From the NCBI GenBank assembly GCA_029237775.1, contig JAQZBR010000001.1, forward strand, positions 186,001 through 250,000: DNA of 64,000 nucleotides. Direction: 5' to 3'. The notes under the pieces are model-generated. The model was not told the DNA's origin. It did no database searches and saw only the letters and a program-made list of their open reading frames with translations. Below are positions 1 through 9,065 of this stretch, piece by piece; position 1 is the stretch's first letter; the number at the start of each line of letters is the position of its first letter. The position numbers and the translations under genes are program-made. This DNA is from Bacteroidota bacterium (GTDB lineage Bacteria > Bacteroidota > Bacteroidia > 2-12-FULL-35-15).

Positions 1-1822
1 ACAACGATTTCCCTTTTTCTCCCAAAGCATCCACACGCTTTTCAATTGCAGGATCTTTAATTAAAGGTGGCGCATGATGCGGCTTGATGCGTGCATCAAT
101 GACCAAGGAACCATTGCATCCCCAATGCTTGTTGGCGATAAAGCTATCAACTCCGTGTATATCATGCGAAGGATTGCTTCTTGTGAATGTTACCCAAAGA
201 AAATTATTTAGTGTTTTTGAAACAAAATCGCTGTCGTCACAAACGATCAATAAAGGAAATGTAGAAAGGTCAATGCCTGAATTCGACAGATGAGAGCTCA
301 GGTAAAAAATGTCTTTATCACCGGAAGGCTTATCAGCATACTTATTTGCTGTGATCGCGATCACACCTGGCATTACAACTTTCGGATTGCTAAAGCCATC
401 AGGCAGACTGAAATTTTTCAATTCTGTTCCGAGTTCCCGTAACTTTTCACCTGCAGCAGCAATCACAACTTTACTTCCACTGTTCAGGTCTTCTCCGCTA
501 TAATCTAATGTATCGATTGTTGTTCGTGTATAAAAATGAAGATCACGTGTGAGATCCACCCTTTCTAAAACATGTTTGAAATAATCAGCAACATCATGTG
601 TTGTCAGCTTTGGATTATCCTCCCCGGCAATGATGAATAAATATTTCGCAAGACTTAATTGTCCGCTTCCTAAAATATGATTTGCAATTGTAAGTATTTC
701 AGCGGGCTTCCTGTTATTGTTATATGGAGTATAACGCTCACTTCCTATCGCCAGCAATAACGGATGAACACCGGAAGCATCCACAGCATGCACATCTTTT
801 AAACCGGGAATCTCTTTTGGAATCGCATTTCCGGTCAGCTCATGAATAAGATTTCCAAAGGCCGTATCTTCCTGTGGCGGGCGACCGACAACCGTAAATG
901 GCCAGATCGCATCATTTCGATGATATACTTTATGAACTCGCATTAAAGGAAAGTCATGCTTTAAGCTGTAATATCCGAGATGATCTCCAAATGGTCCCTC
1001 CGGCTTATTTTCATTCGGATACACTTCACCGGTGATCACGAAATCAGCATCGGAAGCAATACCGTAACCATCTTCATAAGAATACCGGATCCTTCTGTTT
1101 CCCAATGCTCCGGCAAAAGTCAGTTCGCTCATCCCTTCCGGTAATGGCATTACTGCGCCAAGTGTAAGTGACGGAGGGCCTCCCACAAAAATACTCACCT
1201 TTAAAGGTTTTCCTTTTTTGTTTGATTTTGTCTGATGAATTCCAATCCCACGATGCAACTGATAATGCAAGCCGATCTCCTTATCTTTTATGTAATCGTT
1301 TCCGCTGAGCTGAATACGGTACATTCCAAGATTGGAATTCATAACTCCGGGCTTATCAATATCCTCAGTATATACGAGTGGAAGAGTGACAAATGCACCA
1401 CCGTCATCGGGCCAGCATTTGATCTGCGGTAAATGCGAAATGGTCGTCTGATTTTGAAGCACCGGATTAAAACTCGTCTTTCTTGGCAGAGATGAAAATG
1501 CGGTCATGCCGACATTCGCATATTTAAAAGGATGCTTAATTGCTTCCAGTGGATCGTTCTTAAGATCGATCAGTGTTTTGATCTTCTCCAGTGTATCGCG
1601 GAAAATAAATTTACTGCGATTGGTATCACCGTAAAGATTGGATACCGCTTTGAACTTGCATCCTTTTATATTTTCAAATAAGATCGCAGGTCCATTATTT
1701 TCGAATACACGAAGATGGATCGCAGCCATCTCCAGATCAGAGCTCACTTCTTCTTTTATTCTAACGAGATGACCATTTTTTTCAAGATCATTGATGCAAT
1801 CAAGCGTGCTTTTATATCCCAT
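1..1822 (-). CDS. UbiD-family decarboxylase, 3' end beyond window (partial)
   Basis: The frame is open from an ATG at 1822 to the left edge of the window, so about 607 codons are present and the C-terminus is missing. The N-terminus begins MGYKSTLDCINDLEKNGHLV. A central segment contains VSIFVGGPPSLTLGAVMPLP, which is characteristic of UbiD-type prenylated-FMN decarboxylases. Members of about 610-620 residues in Bacteroidota are usually annotated as menaquinone-biosynthesis decarboxylases, so a role in quinone synthesis is likely but inferred from the family. The gene starts 3 bp after the stop of the M1 peptidase and is probably co-transcribed with it. Confidence 0.85.
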   Translation of the reverse strand, partial: MGYKSTLDCINDLEKNGHLVRIKEEVSSDLEMAAIHLRVFENNGPAILFENIKGCKFKAVSNLYGDTNRSKFIFRDTLEKIKTLIDLKNDPLEAIKHPFKYANVGMTAFSSLPRKTSFNPVLQNQTTISHLPQIKCWPDDGGAFVTLPLVYTEDIDKPGVMNSNLGMYRIQLSGNDYIKDKEIGLHYQLHRGIGIHQTKSNKKGKPLKVSIFVGGPPSLTLGAVMPLPEGMSELTFAGALGNRRIRYSYEDGYGIASDADFVITGEVYPNENKPEGPFGDHLGYYSLKHDFPLMRVHKVYHRNDAIWPFTVVGRPPQEDTAFGNLIHELTGNAIPKEIPGLKDVHAVDASGVHPLLLAIGSERYTPYNNNRKPAEILTIANHILGSGQLSLAKYLFIIAGEDNPKLTTHDVADYFKHVLERVDLTRDLHFYTRTTIDTLDYSGEDLNSGSKVVIAAAGEKLRELGTELKNFSLPDGFSNPKVVMPGVIAITANKYADKPSGDKDIFYLSSHLSNSGIDLSTFPLLIVCDDSDFVSKTLNNFLWVTFTRSNPSHDIHGVDSFIANKHWGCNGSLVIDARIKPHHAPPLIKDPAIEKRVDALGEKGKSL

Positions 1823-1825
1823 AAA

Positions 1826-4276
1826 TTAATGCGAAACAATAAATTTACTTCTCGCTATTCTGTTATCTGACGTTCTTATATTCACAAAATAAATTCCGTT
1901 GCTGTAATTCGTAGTGTTGATCAATACTCTTTCCTGTCTGTCATTCAGTGTTTCAACAGCAACCTTTTTACCGGTAACATCAGTGATCACCATCACCGAT
2001 GATTCAAAGATCTCTTCCTTGATCGAAGTAAGGTCAACCGTTACACTGTTTTTAGCTGGATTAGGAAATACATTGATCCCATTGAAAACACGGCCTTCTG
2101 CAGGCTGTATGCCCGTAACAAGATAATCACGAATCGCGAAAACGTATTCACCCTTTTGAAGTGAATCGATCGTCATAAAACCTCTCTTGTCGGTTGTGCT
2201 GGTGCCTGCACTTTTTGTGTAATATGGATAGATCTGCCAATCGTCAGCGGCATTTCTTCTGTACATCAAAAACAGGCTGTCTTCCGTTGTAATATTCAAC
2301 AGATTGTCCAACCACAAGCTGCCTGTGAATGATGATGTTCGTCCATCATAGTTGATTGTCGCTTTTGATTTAAATCCGGGAGAAAAGATTCCATCCACTT
2401 TCCAGTAATGGTTTGGCGACAAGCGATACGGAACAAATAAAGCTTTGAATGAATCAGGTGCAGTATAGTTATGCTCAATGCGGACGAATGATGAATCAAC
2501 CACATTCAAAACATTGAGCGACATTTTTGCATTTGTGAAGTTTGCAGTACCGGTTGTCTTGATCGTTTTGAATTCCGGTGCAACTGCATGACTGATCTTC
2601 TCGCCCAGATTCAATGCAGAATATGCAGGGTCAAAAGGAAGGTTGAAACTGACAGAACCATTTGGCCCGGACATCACATAATTCTTTGTTTGCTTCACCC
2701 AGCCGGCCGACATGAAAGTGATTTCCAATGGAACATTATTGTAATAGTGAGGAGCGCCTGTGAGCTTTTGCTTGAGGTAAACAGTTACATTGTAGTTACC
2801 TCCACCTAATGGAACACTTACGGTTGAATCTATCGAAAAATGTGGGTATCCCGGAGCGTTAACCCAATCATTAAAGAAATCGGTCATATCCTTCCCGCTT
2901 GCAGCAGTCAGCTCATTCATAAAATCCTGACTCGAAACATCCTTGTAATTATTATTCGCGAGATAAGTTTTCACTGAATGAAAGAAAAGACTGTCGCCCA
3001 TATAACCACGCATTGAATGTGCAATATCAGCGCCCTTATTATAAACGTGATCACCATACGTGTATGTCTGCGGAATATTTGAAAGAGTCAGGTATCCTCC
3101 TTCTTTGTTATGCGCAAAATGTAAAACATCCTCGTGATTTACTCTCACTGAATTCAAATAGCTGTTATATCCGTTCAGAGCCTCAAAGAAAAGGAATTCA
3201 CAATAATGCGCCCATCCTTCATTCAACCACATATCTTCAGCTGTGCGGCAGGTTGCAAGATCTCCAAACCAGTGGTGTGATAATTCATGCGCGTATAGAT
3301 CCTGGTAAGTTAAAGTACCGTTCGCTGTTGATCTTGGATATGAAATATTTGTTGCATGCTCCATTGCACCCGAATTAAAAGGAACCATGCAGTATCCAAC
3401 CCGGTTCCATTGGTATGGCCCAAAATGATTTTCAAAAGTTGAAAGAGCAACGGGAAGATTTACAAAAGAATTCTTAACGTTTGTTGTATCCGATGGCAGC
3501 GCGGCAAGAATAATAGGCAAGGTCCCATTCATACTGTTATATGTTTGGTTGACCTGAGTGTAAGCTGCAATAGAAACGGAAGCCAGATAAGTCGGAATTG
3601 TATTATTCATGATCCATCTGCGCGTGCGTAGCCCACCTGCATCTGTCGTGTCACCTGCAAGAAAACCATTGCAATAAGCGATCTTGCCACCATTGGTTGT
3701 GATGTTGAATTCATAAGTGCTTCTTTCTACAAAATTATCGAAGCAGGGAAACCACACTCGTCCGTAGGTGTGAGGCATAGCACCAAACCCAACGCCTAAA
3801 TTATAAGCATATCCGCTTTGAAAATAGAAACCGCCCCAACCGCTTGGATCTCCCTGCGGAACTCCGTGATAAGACACCTTGAGCAGAACTGTGTCATTAA
3901 TGTTATATCCCTGCGGAAGATTAACAGCTAACAGTGTATCGTTATAAGAGTAAGTTAGATTTGAACCGGCAACTTCAACCGAATCAATTGTCAGCATCAA
4001 AAGATCCAGATAAATTTTACTTGTTCCATTGATCTTCGGAGTGAATTTCACGACAGTGTTTCCCTTGATCACCTTTGTGGTAAAATCGGTGATGTTAAGC
4101 GAAATATTATAATTTAGAATGTCGATCGTGTCGCTTCTCATATTTGAAGCCTGTATTTCGGGATCGTTCCCATGTGCACGATTCATTTCATGCATTCTTT
4201 GTTTGGATTCCTGTTCGGTTTGCGAAAAGCCACTGAAGGCTGAAAAAGCCAGCAGCAAGAAAGAATAAACTCTCAT
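1826..4276 (-). CDS. Secreted M1-family aminopeptidase with T9SS sorting domain
   Basis: An 816-residue zinc metallopeptidase. A signal peptide occupies residues 1 to about 19 (ending FSGFSQ). The M1 signature is complete: a GAMEH exopeptidase motif, then the HELSHHWFG zinc motif starting at H330, with the distal glutamate ligand in LNEGWAHY. The catalytic domain is followed by a beta-sandwich-like region. The last ~80 residues (INVFPNPAKNSVTVDL ... KFIVSH) form a type A T9SS C-terminal domain, so the enzyme is expected to be exported through the T9SS and anchored to or released from the cell surface. Its probable role is peptide degradation for nutrition. It lies downstream of chrA with a 26-bp gap. 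Confidence 0.93.
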   Translation of the reverse strand: MRVYSFLLLAFSAFSGFSQTEQESKQRMHEMNRAHGNDPEIQASNMRSDTIDILNYNISLNITDFTTKVIKGNTVVKFTPKINGTSKIYLDLLMLTIDSVEVAGSNLTYSYNDTLLAVNLPQGYNINDTVLLKVSYHGVPQGDPSGWGGFYFQSGYAYNLGVGFGAMPHTYGRVWFPCFDNFVERSTYEFNITTNGGKIAYCNGFLAGDTTDAGGLRTRRWIMNNTIPTYLASVSIAAYTQVNQTYNSMNGTLPIILAALPSDTTNVKNSFVNLPVALSTFENHFGPYQWNRVGYCMVPFNSGAMEHATNISYPRSTANGTLTYQDLYAHELSHHWFGDLATCRTAEDMWLNEGWAHYCEFLFFEALNGYNSYLNSVRVNHEDVLHFAHNKEGGYLTLSNIPQTYTYGDHVYNKGADIAHSMRGYMGDSLFFHSVKTYLANNNYKDVSSQDFMNELTAASGKDMTDFFNDWVNAPGYPHFSIDSTVSVPLGGGNYNVTVYLKQKLTGAPHYYNNVPLEITFMSAGWVKQTKNYVMSGPNGSVSFNLPFDPAYSALNLGEKISHAVAPEFKTIKTTGTANFTNAKMSLNVLNVVDSSFVRIEHNYTAPDSFKALFVPYRLSPNHYWKVDGIFSPGFKSKATINYDGRTSSFTGSLWLDNLLNITTEDSLFLMYRRNAADDWQIYPYYTKSAGTSTTDKRGFMTIDSLQKGEYVFAIRDYLVTGIQPAEGRVFNGINVFPNPAKNSVTVDLTSIKEEIFESSVMVITDVTGKKVAVETLNDRQERVLINTTNYSNGIYFVNIRTSDNRIARSKFIVSH

Positions 4277-4302
4277 GTTTAATTTTTAAATGAACATTAA
4301 AT

Positions 4303-5619
4303 TTACGAAAATGCCAGATAATAACCTAATCCGGCAAGGGCGCTGATCACGATCCACAGAATCATATTTATCCTGAAACGCGACAAGGCGATCAGGGAAA
4401 TTATGATCCAGCATGCGTGAAAAAGCTCTTCCATGGCAAGATGCATACCGTTTTTAAAAACCAGAACCTGTGTAAGATAAACAGTAAGATTAAGGATCAC
4501 TCCCACTACAGCTGCGCTGATAACCCCTAAAAGGTCTTTGATCGCAGGTTTGTGCTGGGTGCGCTCGATTACCGGAGCACCGATAAGAACAAAGAGAAAG
4601 CTCGGCAGAAATGTGAACCATACGGTGATCAGCAATCCCATCGTCCCTGCGACAATTGAGGACTCATGGAGATTATAACCTCCCATAAAACCAACAAATG
4701 CGAGGACCATGATCAAAGGGCCCGGAGTTGTTTCACCGAGAGCTAAACCATCCATCATCTCGTACTGAGTCAACCAGTGCAGTTTTTCCACACTCACCTG
4801 CGCAACATACGGCAGCACTGCATAAGCGCCACCAAAGGTCACCAATGCCGCTTTTGTGAAGAACCAGCTCATGCTATCCCAGAAGGGAACATCGTCTGCA
4901 AATAACCTGAACAGAACAAATGGAAATGACCAGAGACATGCTGCAACCAGAATTTGTTTTAAGATCCTGATCCTGCTGAAACCGGCATGTGGGATATGTG
5001 TAGAGGAATTAATATAAAAACCTTCTTCCTGATTGATTTTCTCTGCCGCTGAGTGTTTCCCGGTAAAAAAACCGGGCATCGTCTTTTGAATAATGAAACC
5101 AATAACGAAGGCCGTTAAAATGATCAGTGGAAATGGAACATCAAAAAAGAAAATCGAGATAAAACTTAAAAGAGCAATTGCGTAATGCAGTATAGTACTC
5201 ATTGACCGCTTTCCTATCTTAAAAAGCGCAAGGATCACGATCGCCACAACAGCCGGCTTCAAACCATTCATCATAGATTGAATGATCGTGAGCTCGCCAT
5301 AGAGAACATAAAGAATGCTTAAACCAAGTAAAATAAAAACGGAAGGAAGAACAAAAAGAACTCCTGCGATAATTCCGCCACGCAAACCATGCAACAGCCA
5401 ACCAGTGTACGTGGCCATTTGCTGAGCTTCCGGTCCGGGCAACAACATGCAATAATTTAAGGCGTGTAAGAATTTCGATTCGGAGATCCACTTTTTTTTC
5501 TCGACCAGGAATTCGTGCATGATGGAGATCTGTCCTGCCGGGCCGCCAAAGCTGATGAATCCGAGCTTAAGCCAGAAAAAAAAAGCTTCCCGGAATGAAG
5601 GAGGCTTACTGTTGATCAA
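4303..5619 (-). CDS. chrA: Chromate transporter ChrA, two-domain form
   Basis: A 438-residue inner-membrane protein of the CHR family with two homologous halves. The first half carries SFGGPAGQISIMH and LLPGPEAQQMATY; the second carries TFGGAYAVLPYV and TTPGPLIMVLAFVG. The length fits the two-domain chromate efflux permeases. The only suitable start is TTG at 5619, which overlaps the TGA stop of the preceding gene in the sequence TTGA (5616-5619), implying translational coupling. It is the last gene of a three-gene unit SRPBCC - DUF6265-like lipoprotein - chrA. Family members export chromate or related oxyanions; the true substrate here is not shown by the sequence. Confidence 0.9.
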   Translation of the reverse strand: MINSKPPSFREAFFFWLKLGFISFGGPAGQISIMHEFLVEKKKWISESKFLHALNYCMLLPGPEAQQMATYTGWLLHGLRGGIIAGVLFVLPSVFILLGLSILYVLYGELTIIQSMMNGLKPAVVAIVILALFKIGKRSMSTILHYAIALLSFISIFFFDVPFPLIILTAFVIGFIIQKTMPGFFTGKHSAAEKINQEEGFYINSSTHIPHAGFSRIRILKQILVAACLWSFPFVLFRLFADDVPFWDSMSWFFTKAALVTFGGAYAVLPYVAQVSVEKLHWLTQYEMMDGLALGETTPGPLIMVLAFVGFMGGYNLHESSIVAGTMGLLITVWFTFLPSFLFVLIGAPVIERTQHKPAIKDLLGVISAAVVGVILNLTVYLTQVLVFKNGMHLAMEELFHACWIIISLIALSRFRINMILWIVISALAGLGYYLAFS

Positions 5620-6083
5620 TTCTGAGCTTTTTTGTAGTTAAACTCTTCCCTGATATATTTCCCTTTATATTTCCCATCCACACAGGCATAGAATGTGTCT
5701 TCTCCATTCTTAATGTAAAGGATACGCTGCGGAAAATCGTGCTGAGGGTTTTCAAAAACCGCTGTGTCATTTTTAAATCCCGAGAATTTAAACTCAGCTG
5801 CTTTCGGATTTCCATCTACAGATGCCATATAAAACAAGCCCTCAGACCTTTCCTCGATACTAATTCTTTCAACCATAACTGTATCTTTACCTGAAAGAAC
5901 GCCACCGGCACCATGCATGCTTTTCTCACCGGTGATCTTCCATTGTTCAAAGGCAGATGCGCTGTCGTACCGACCTACCCATTTACCTTCCAGCCATGCA
6001 AAAGAAGAGAGCTCTGCTTTTTTTTCACATGATGATGCAATGACAGCAATGGTAAGGATCAGACAAAAGACATTTTTTTTCAT
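5616..6083 (-). CDS. DUF6265-like lipoprotein
   Basis: About 155 residues when started at the ATG at 6083 (MKKNVFCLILTIAVIAS...). An earlier in-frame ATG at 6116 is less likely because it would put a polar stretch before the signal peptide. The N-terminus is a lipoprotein signal with a cysteine after AVIASS. The mature part contains LEGKWVGRY near the start and ENPQHDFPQRILY near the end, the pattern of DUF6265 family proteins, which are small beta-rich domains of unknown function. It sits between an SRPBCC protein and chrA, overlapping chrA by 4 bp. The function is unknown. Confidence 0.75.
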   Translation of the reverse strand: MKKNVFCLILTIAVIASSCEKKAELSSFAWLEGKWVGRYDSASAFEQWKITGEKSMHGAGGVLSGKDTVMVERISIEERSEGLFYMASVDGNPKAAEFKFSGFKNDTAVFENPQHDFPQRILYIKNGEDTFYACVDGKYKGKYIREEFNYKKAQN

Positions 6084-6116
6084 GATATTTTCTCTTTTAA
6101 ATAAAACATCCCACAA

Positions 6117-6518
6117 TTAGCGGGATGTAAGTTTGTTTTTTTCTTCGAACATTTCTTTGATCGCACCCAGATAATATTCATTCCATCCTTCACGGATGGT
6201 AGTTAACGATTTCTCGGGAATATCTTCATGTAAAAGCTCAACGATCGTTTTTTTTCCTTTGGCTTTCAATGTAAATGTAACCTTGGATGGCTTTTCCCAT
6301 TGGTCGTAACGCCATTCCTGCACGAGCTTTTTGTTTCTTACTACTTCTAAATTTGTTCCGAACATTTGTCCGCCCCATAAGGTAAAAGTATCTCCTACAC
6401 AATCTCCCATCTTCGCTTCATCGCGGCTCCATAGCTGTATTATTTCAGAATTCACCAGGGCCTCAAACACCTGTTCGGGTGTTGCATCCATCTCATAACT
6501 CTGTTCAATTACCGACAT
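6117..6518 (-). CDS. SRPBCC / AHSA1-like domain protein
   Basis: A 133-residue single-domain protein of the Bet v 1-like SRPBCC fold, in the Activator of Hsp90 ATPase (AHSA1) group. Recognisable features are the opening IEQSYEMDATPEQVFEAL, the central VQEWRY segment and the C-terminal amphipathic helix containing GWNEYYL. No signal peptide is present, so it is cytoplasmic. Such proteins bind hydrophobic ligands or act as general chaperone-like domains; no specific ligand can be assigned. It is the first gene of the chrA unit and has a good TAnnTTTG promoter element just upstream. Confidence 0.85.
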   Translation of the reverse strand: MSVIEQSYEMDATPEQVFEALVNSEIIQLWSRDEAKMGDCVGDTFTLWGGQMFGTNLEVVRNKKLVQEWRYDQWEKPSKVTFTLKAKGKKTIVELLHEDIPEKSLTTIREGWNEYYLGAIKEMFEEKNKLTSR

Positions 6519-6542
6519 TTTTTCTGTTTGATTTATTTAAGA

Positions 6543-6550
6543 CAAATGTA
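6543..6550 (-). promoter_or_regulatory. Bacteroidota -7 element of the SRPBCC-chrA unit
   Basis: On the minus strand the sequence reads TACATTTG, an exact match to the Bacteroidota TAnnTTTG -7 consensus, about 24 bp upstream of the ATG at 6518. No clear -33 motif was identified. Confidence 0.6.
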
Positions 6551-6575
6551 GCTATTTAAATGAGCTCTTTCAATC

Positions 6576-7979
6576 CTAAAATGGCACTGTTAACAACTCA
6601 GTGCTGTGAATTTTATACATAAGGTCATTATAAATATTTTGCTCGGGCAGATAAAGAATAGAATATCCGTTTTGAATGTATTCTTTCATTTTTTGTTCCG
6701 GAATGTACGGTTCAAAAACTACAGTCGCTTGCTGCTTTTCCTCGATCATTGTTACCATAATTTCATTGTACCACCACCCGGAAATTATAACCGTTTTCGG
6801 ATTAAGCAGAAGTGCTTTTTCAATTACTTCGTCTGTGTATTGCATTTTCTGAACCCGCTTCGAAAGATCAGAGAAAACAGGCCCCGAAACAGGATCAAAA
6901 AACACTTCCTGTCCCGAAACACTAAACTTTAATGCAAGATCGGAGTAGGCTGCTCCCCTCAGTTTATCAGTCAGGTTGATGCTGCAGAAAAAAGAGGATG
7001 CGATCAACAGACAACAAAAAATCTTGAAGGCACGCGCATTTAAATAATATCCGAAAAGAATAATTACAAACGGAATCACCGGAATAAGGTATCCTGATTT
7101 CTGCGGAAGCCTGAAGTACGAGATCAGATAAAGGATGATGATCAAGACGCTCGCATAAATTACTCTTTTGTTCAAGCCGGAAAATAATTCCGAATCAATA
7201 GTTGTTCGTTTCCTGATCAAAATATAAATCAGGAAAATGCAGATCGTGATTATTCCTATCAACCCGAAAACTCCAATAGTCATTTTGTATAAAACTTTTG
7301 TCATTGGTGGATATGGAAACTGATCATAATACATAAAGAAGGAGGAGCCGAATTGAATGATGACAGGTAAGAATGCAACTAGCGCAGTAAGTGCCATCGG
7401 AATGCTTATTTTAAGCAAGGACTTAAAATTCATTTTAAGGTCATTGATTTGCCAGATGATCATCATGAAGGGAATGATCATCACTCCGCATGTGATCCTG
7501 CATCCTACGGCCAAACCTAAAAGCACCCCGGAAAGCACTAACCTGTTCCTGAGTAAAAAATAAAAGCTCATCAGCACGAATGCTTCCGACCACATAAAAT
7601 CAATTGTGTAAGAGCTGCTGATATATACAACAGGCGTGAATGCGAATGCCAGTGCTGCAAGAAAATAACATCTGAAATTAAAGTGCTTTAAGATGAAAGC
7701 AAAAAATAAAGCTGCAATGCTACTAAAGAATGCTGTCAGAATATTATACACGACAGGTCCGCTTCCCCACAGAGCTGAATACACCAGCTCCTGCACAGGA
7801 TGCCCCGGAAAACGTGAAGGCTCGTAAATACCTGACATCTTTGTGTGAAAAGCAGCGAGAGCTATTCCCCAGGAATCCTCTTCCACTCCATAACCTGCCG
7901 AAATAAAAGGAAGCCGCGAAAGAAAGACAATGAGAAAAAGCAAAAAAAGAGGGAGATGGTTATTTGATTTCAAAAACAT
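6576..7979 (-). CDS. Multi-pass membrane glycosyltransferase-like protein (GT-C type)
   Basis: A 467-residue protein with about ten predicted membrane helices. The first helix (residues ~9-27) is followed by an extracytoplasmic loop with an acidic cluster E33-E34-D35, the position where GT-C enzymes (PMT/ArnT-like) carry their catalytic acidic residue. A second soluble segment forms the C-terminal ~100 residues. GT-C enzymes move sugars from lipid carriers onto acceptors; the substrate here is unknown. It stands alone, in the same direction as its neighbours. An uncharacterised membrane protein without transferase activity is the alternative. Confidence 0.6.
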   Translation of the reverse strand: MFLKSNNHLPLFLLFLIVFLSRLPFISAGYGVEEDSWGIALAAFHTKMSGIYEPSRFPGHPVQELVYSALWGSGPVVYNILTAFFSSIAALFFAFILKHFNFRCYFLAALAFAFTPVVYISSSYTIDFMWSEAFVLMSFYFLLRNRLVLSGVLLGLAVGCRITCGVMIIPFMMIIWQINDLKMNFKSLLKISIPMALTALVAFLPVIIQFGSSFFMYYDQFPYPPMTKVLYKMTIGVFGLIGIITICIFLIYILIRKRTTIDSELFSGLNKRVIYASVLIIILYLISYFRLPQKSGYLIPVIPFVIILFGYYLNARAFKIFCCLLIASSFFCSINLTDKLRGAAYSDLALKFSVSGQEVFFDPVSGPVFSDLSKRVQKMQYTDEVIEKALLLNPKTVIISGWWYNEIMVTMIEEKQQATVVFEPYIPEQKMKEYIQNGYSILYLPEQNIYNDLMYKIHSTELLTVPF

Positions 7980-8180
7980 ATATACTGAATCGAAACAAAT
8001 TGGGCTGTGTTTATTGGAACGCAGATCTTTATGATCTTTATGTTTAAAGTTAAGATAGCTTCGCTAATTTATGATAAAATTATGATCCGATATTTCTTAG
8101 GCTTTGCCGGAGGTTTACGGTTCACTCTGTGTTCTACGCTTTTCTGATTTTTAAAAGTTACAAACGAAGCATCTTTCCTT

Positions 8181-8285
8181 CTTAGTGCCCTCAGTGTCTT
8201 AGTGGTAAAAAACTCTGTGAAGCTCCGTACCCTCCGCTCCTCTGTGTTAAAAAAATTCTTAGTGCCCTCAGTGCCTTAGTGGTAA
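8181..8285. repeat. Pair of 28-bp 'cttagtgccctcagtg' intergenic repeats
   Basis: Two copies of a 28-bp sequence starting cttagtgccctcagtg and ending agtggtaa lie at 8181-8208 and 8258-8285, differing at one base. Between them is a related sequence with 'ctccgctcctctgtgttaa'. The rest of the 7980-8289 gap is AT-rich with nothing else recognised. Related sequences occur at 22487-22526, 37503-37532, 51977-52003 and 63265-63291. Confidence 0.7.
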
Positions 8286-8289
8286 GAAT

Positions 8290-9057
8290 CTACTCCGTCA
8301 ACCGCTGCCTCACCACCTCATACAACATAACACCCGTTGCAACCGAAACATTCAATGAACCGATCTCACCCATCAAAGGAATTTTTGCATGTGCATCAGC
8401 GAGCTTCATGTATTCCGAGGAGATTCCGTTTTCTTCAGATCCCATGATGATCGCGACAGGCAAAGTAAAATCGATCTGATAATAATTGTCCGTTGTTTTT
8501 TCTGTGCAGGCAATCACCTGTAGTCCGCTTTCGCGAAGATATTCTATGGTTTGCTTTAAATTTTCTTCGCGACAAACAGGAATTTTGTGCAAAGCACCCG
8601 TAGATGTTTTGATTGCATCTGCGTTGATCTGAGCAGCACCGCGTGAAGGAATGATGATCGCATCAACTCCGGAACATTCAGCAGTCCGCGCAATAGCACC
8701 GAAGTTGCGCACATCAGTGATCCGGTCAAGGATCAACAGCAATGGCATTTTTCCTTTTTCAAAAACCTGTGGTAATACATCCTGGATCTTGTGATATTCA
8801 ATTGAAGAGATATATCCTACAACACCCTGATGATTTTTCATCGTCAGGCGGTTCAGCTTTTCCAGGGGCACATACTGATATGGCACGTTATGCTTTTTCA
8901 GCATGCCCATCATTTCCCCGAACAGCTCATTCTTCAAACCTGTCTGAACAAATAGCCTGTCAATTTCTTTCCCCGCCTTCAATGCTTCGATCACAGGCCT
9001 TAAGCCGAAGATCATATTATCATTTTCTTTTTCTCTTTTTTGTTCTTTCGTTTCCAT
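8290..9057 (-). CDS. rlmB: 23S rRNA (guanosine-2'-O)-methyltransferase RlmB
   Basis: A 255-residue SPOUT-class TrmH/RlmB methyltransferase. After a short charged N-terminal extension comes the substrate-binding domain (MIFGLRPVIEAL at residues ~15-26, NHQGVVGYIS). The SPOUT domain holds the three knot motifs: LDRITDVRNFGAIARTAE, IIMGSEENGIS, and IPLMGEIGSLNVSVATGVML. The family methylates G2251 of 23S rRNA in the peptidyl-transferase P loop. Its start lies 8 bp after the stop of the GWxTD gene, in an apparent rmuC-GWxTD-rlmB unit. Confidence 0.92.
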   Translation of the reverse strand: METKEQKREKENDNMIFGLRPVIEALKAGKEIDRLFVQTGLKNELFGEMMGMLKKHNVPYQYVPLEKLNRLTMKNHQGVVGYISSIEYHKIQDVLPQVFEKGKMPLLLILDRITDVRNFGAIARTAECSGVDAIIIPSRGAAQINADAIKTSTGALHKIPVCREENLKQTIEYLRESGLQVIACTEKTTDNYYQIDFTLPVAIIMGSEENGISSEYMKLADAHAKIPLMGEIGSLNVSVATGVMLYEVVRQRLTE

Positions 9058-9065
9058 TTTGTCTC

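Noticed and set aside
3013-3378. 121-residue plus-strand open frame inside the M1 peptidase gene
   Set aside because: It is an antisense shadow of a clear metallopeptidase coding region.
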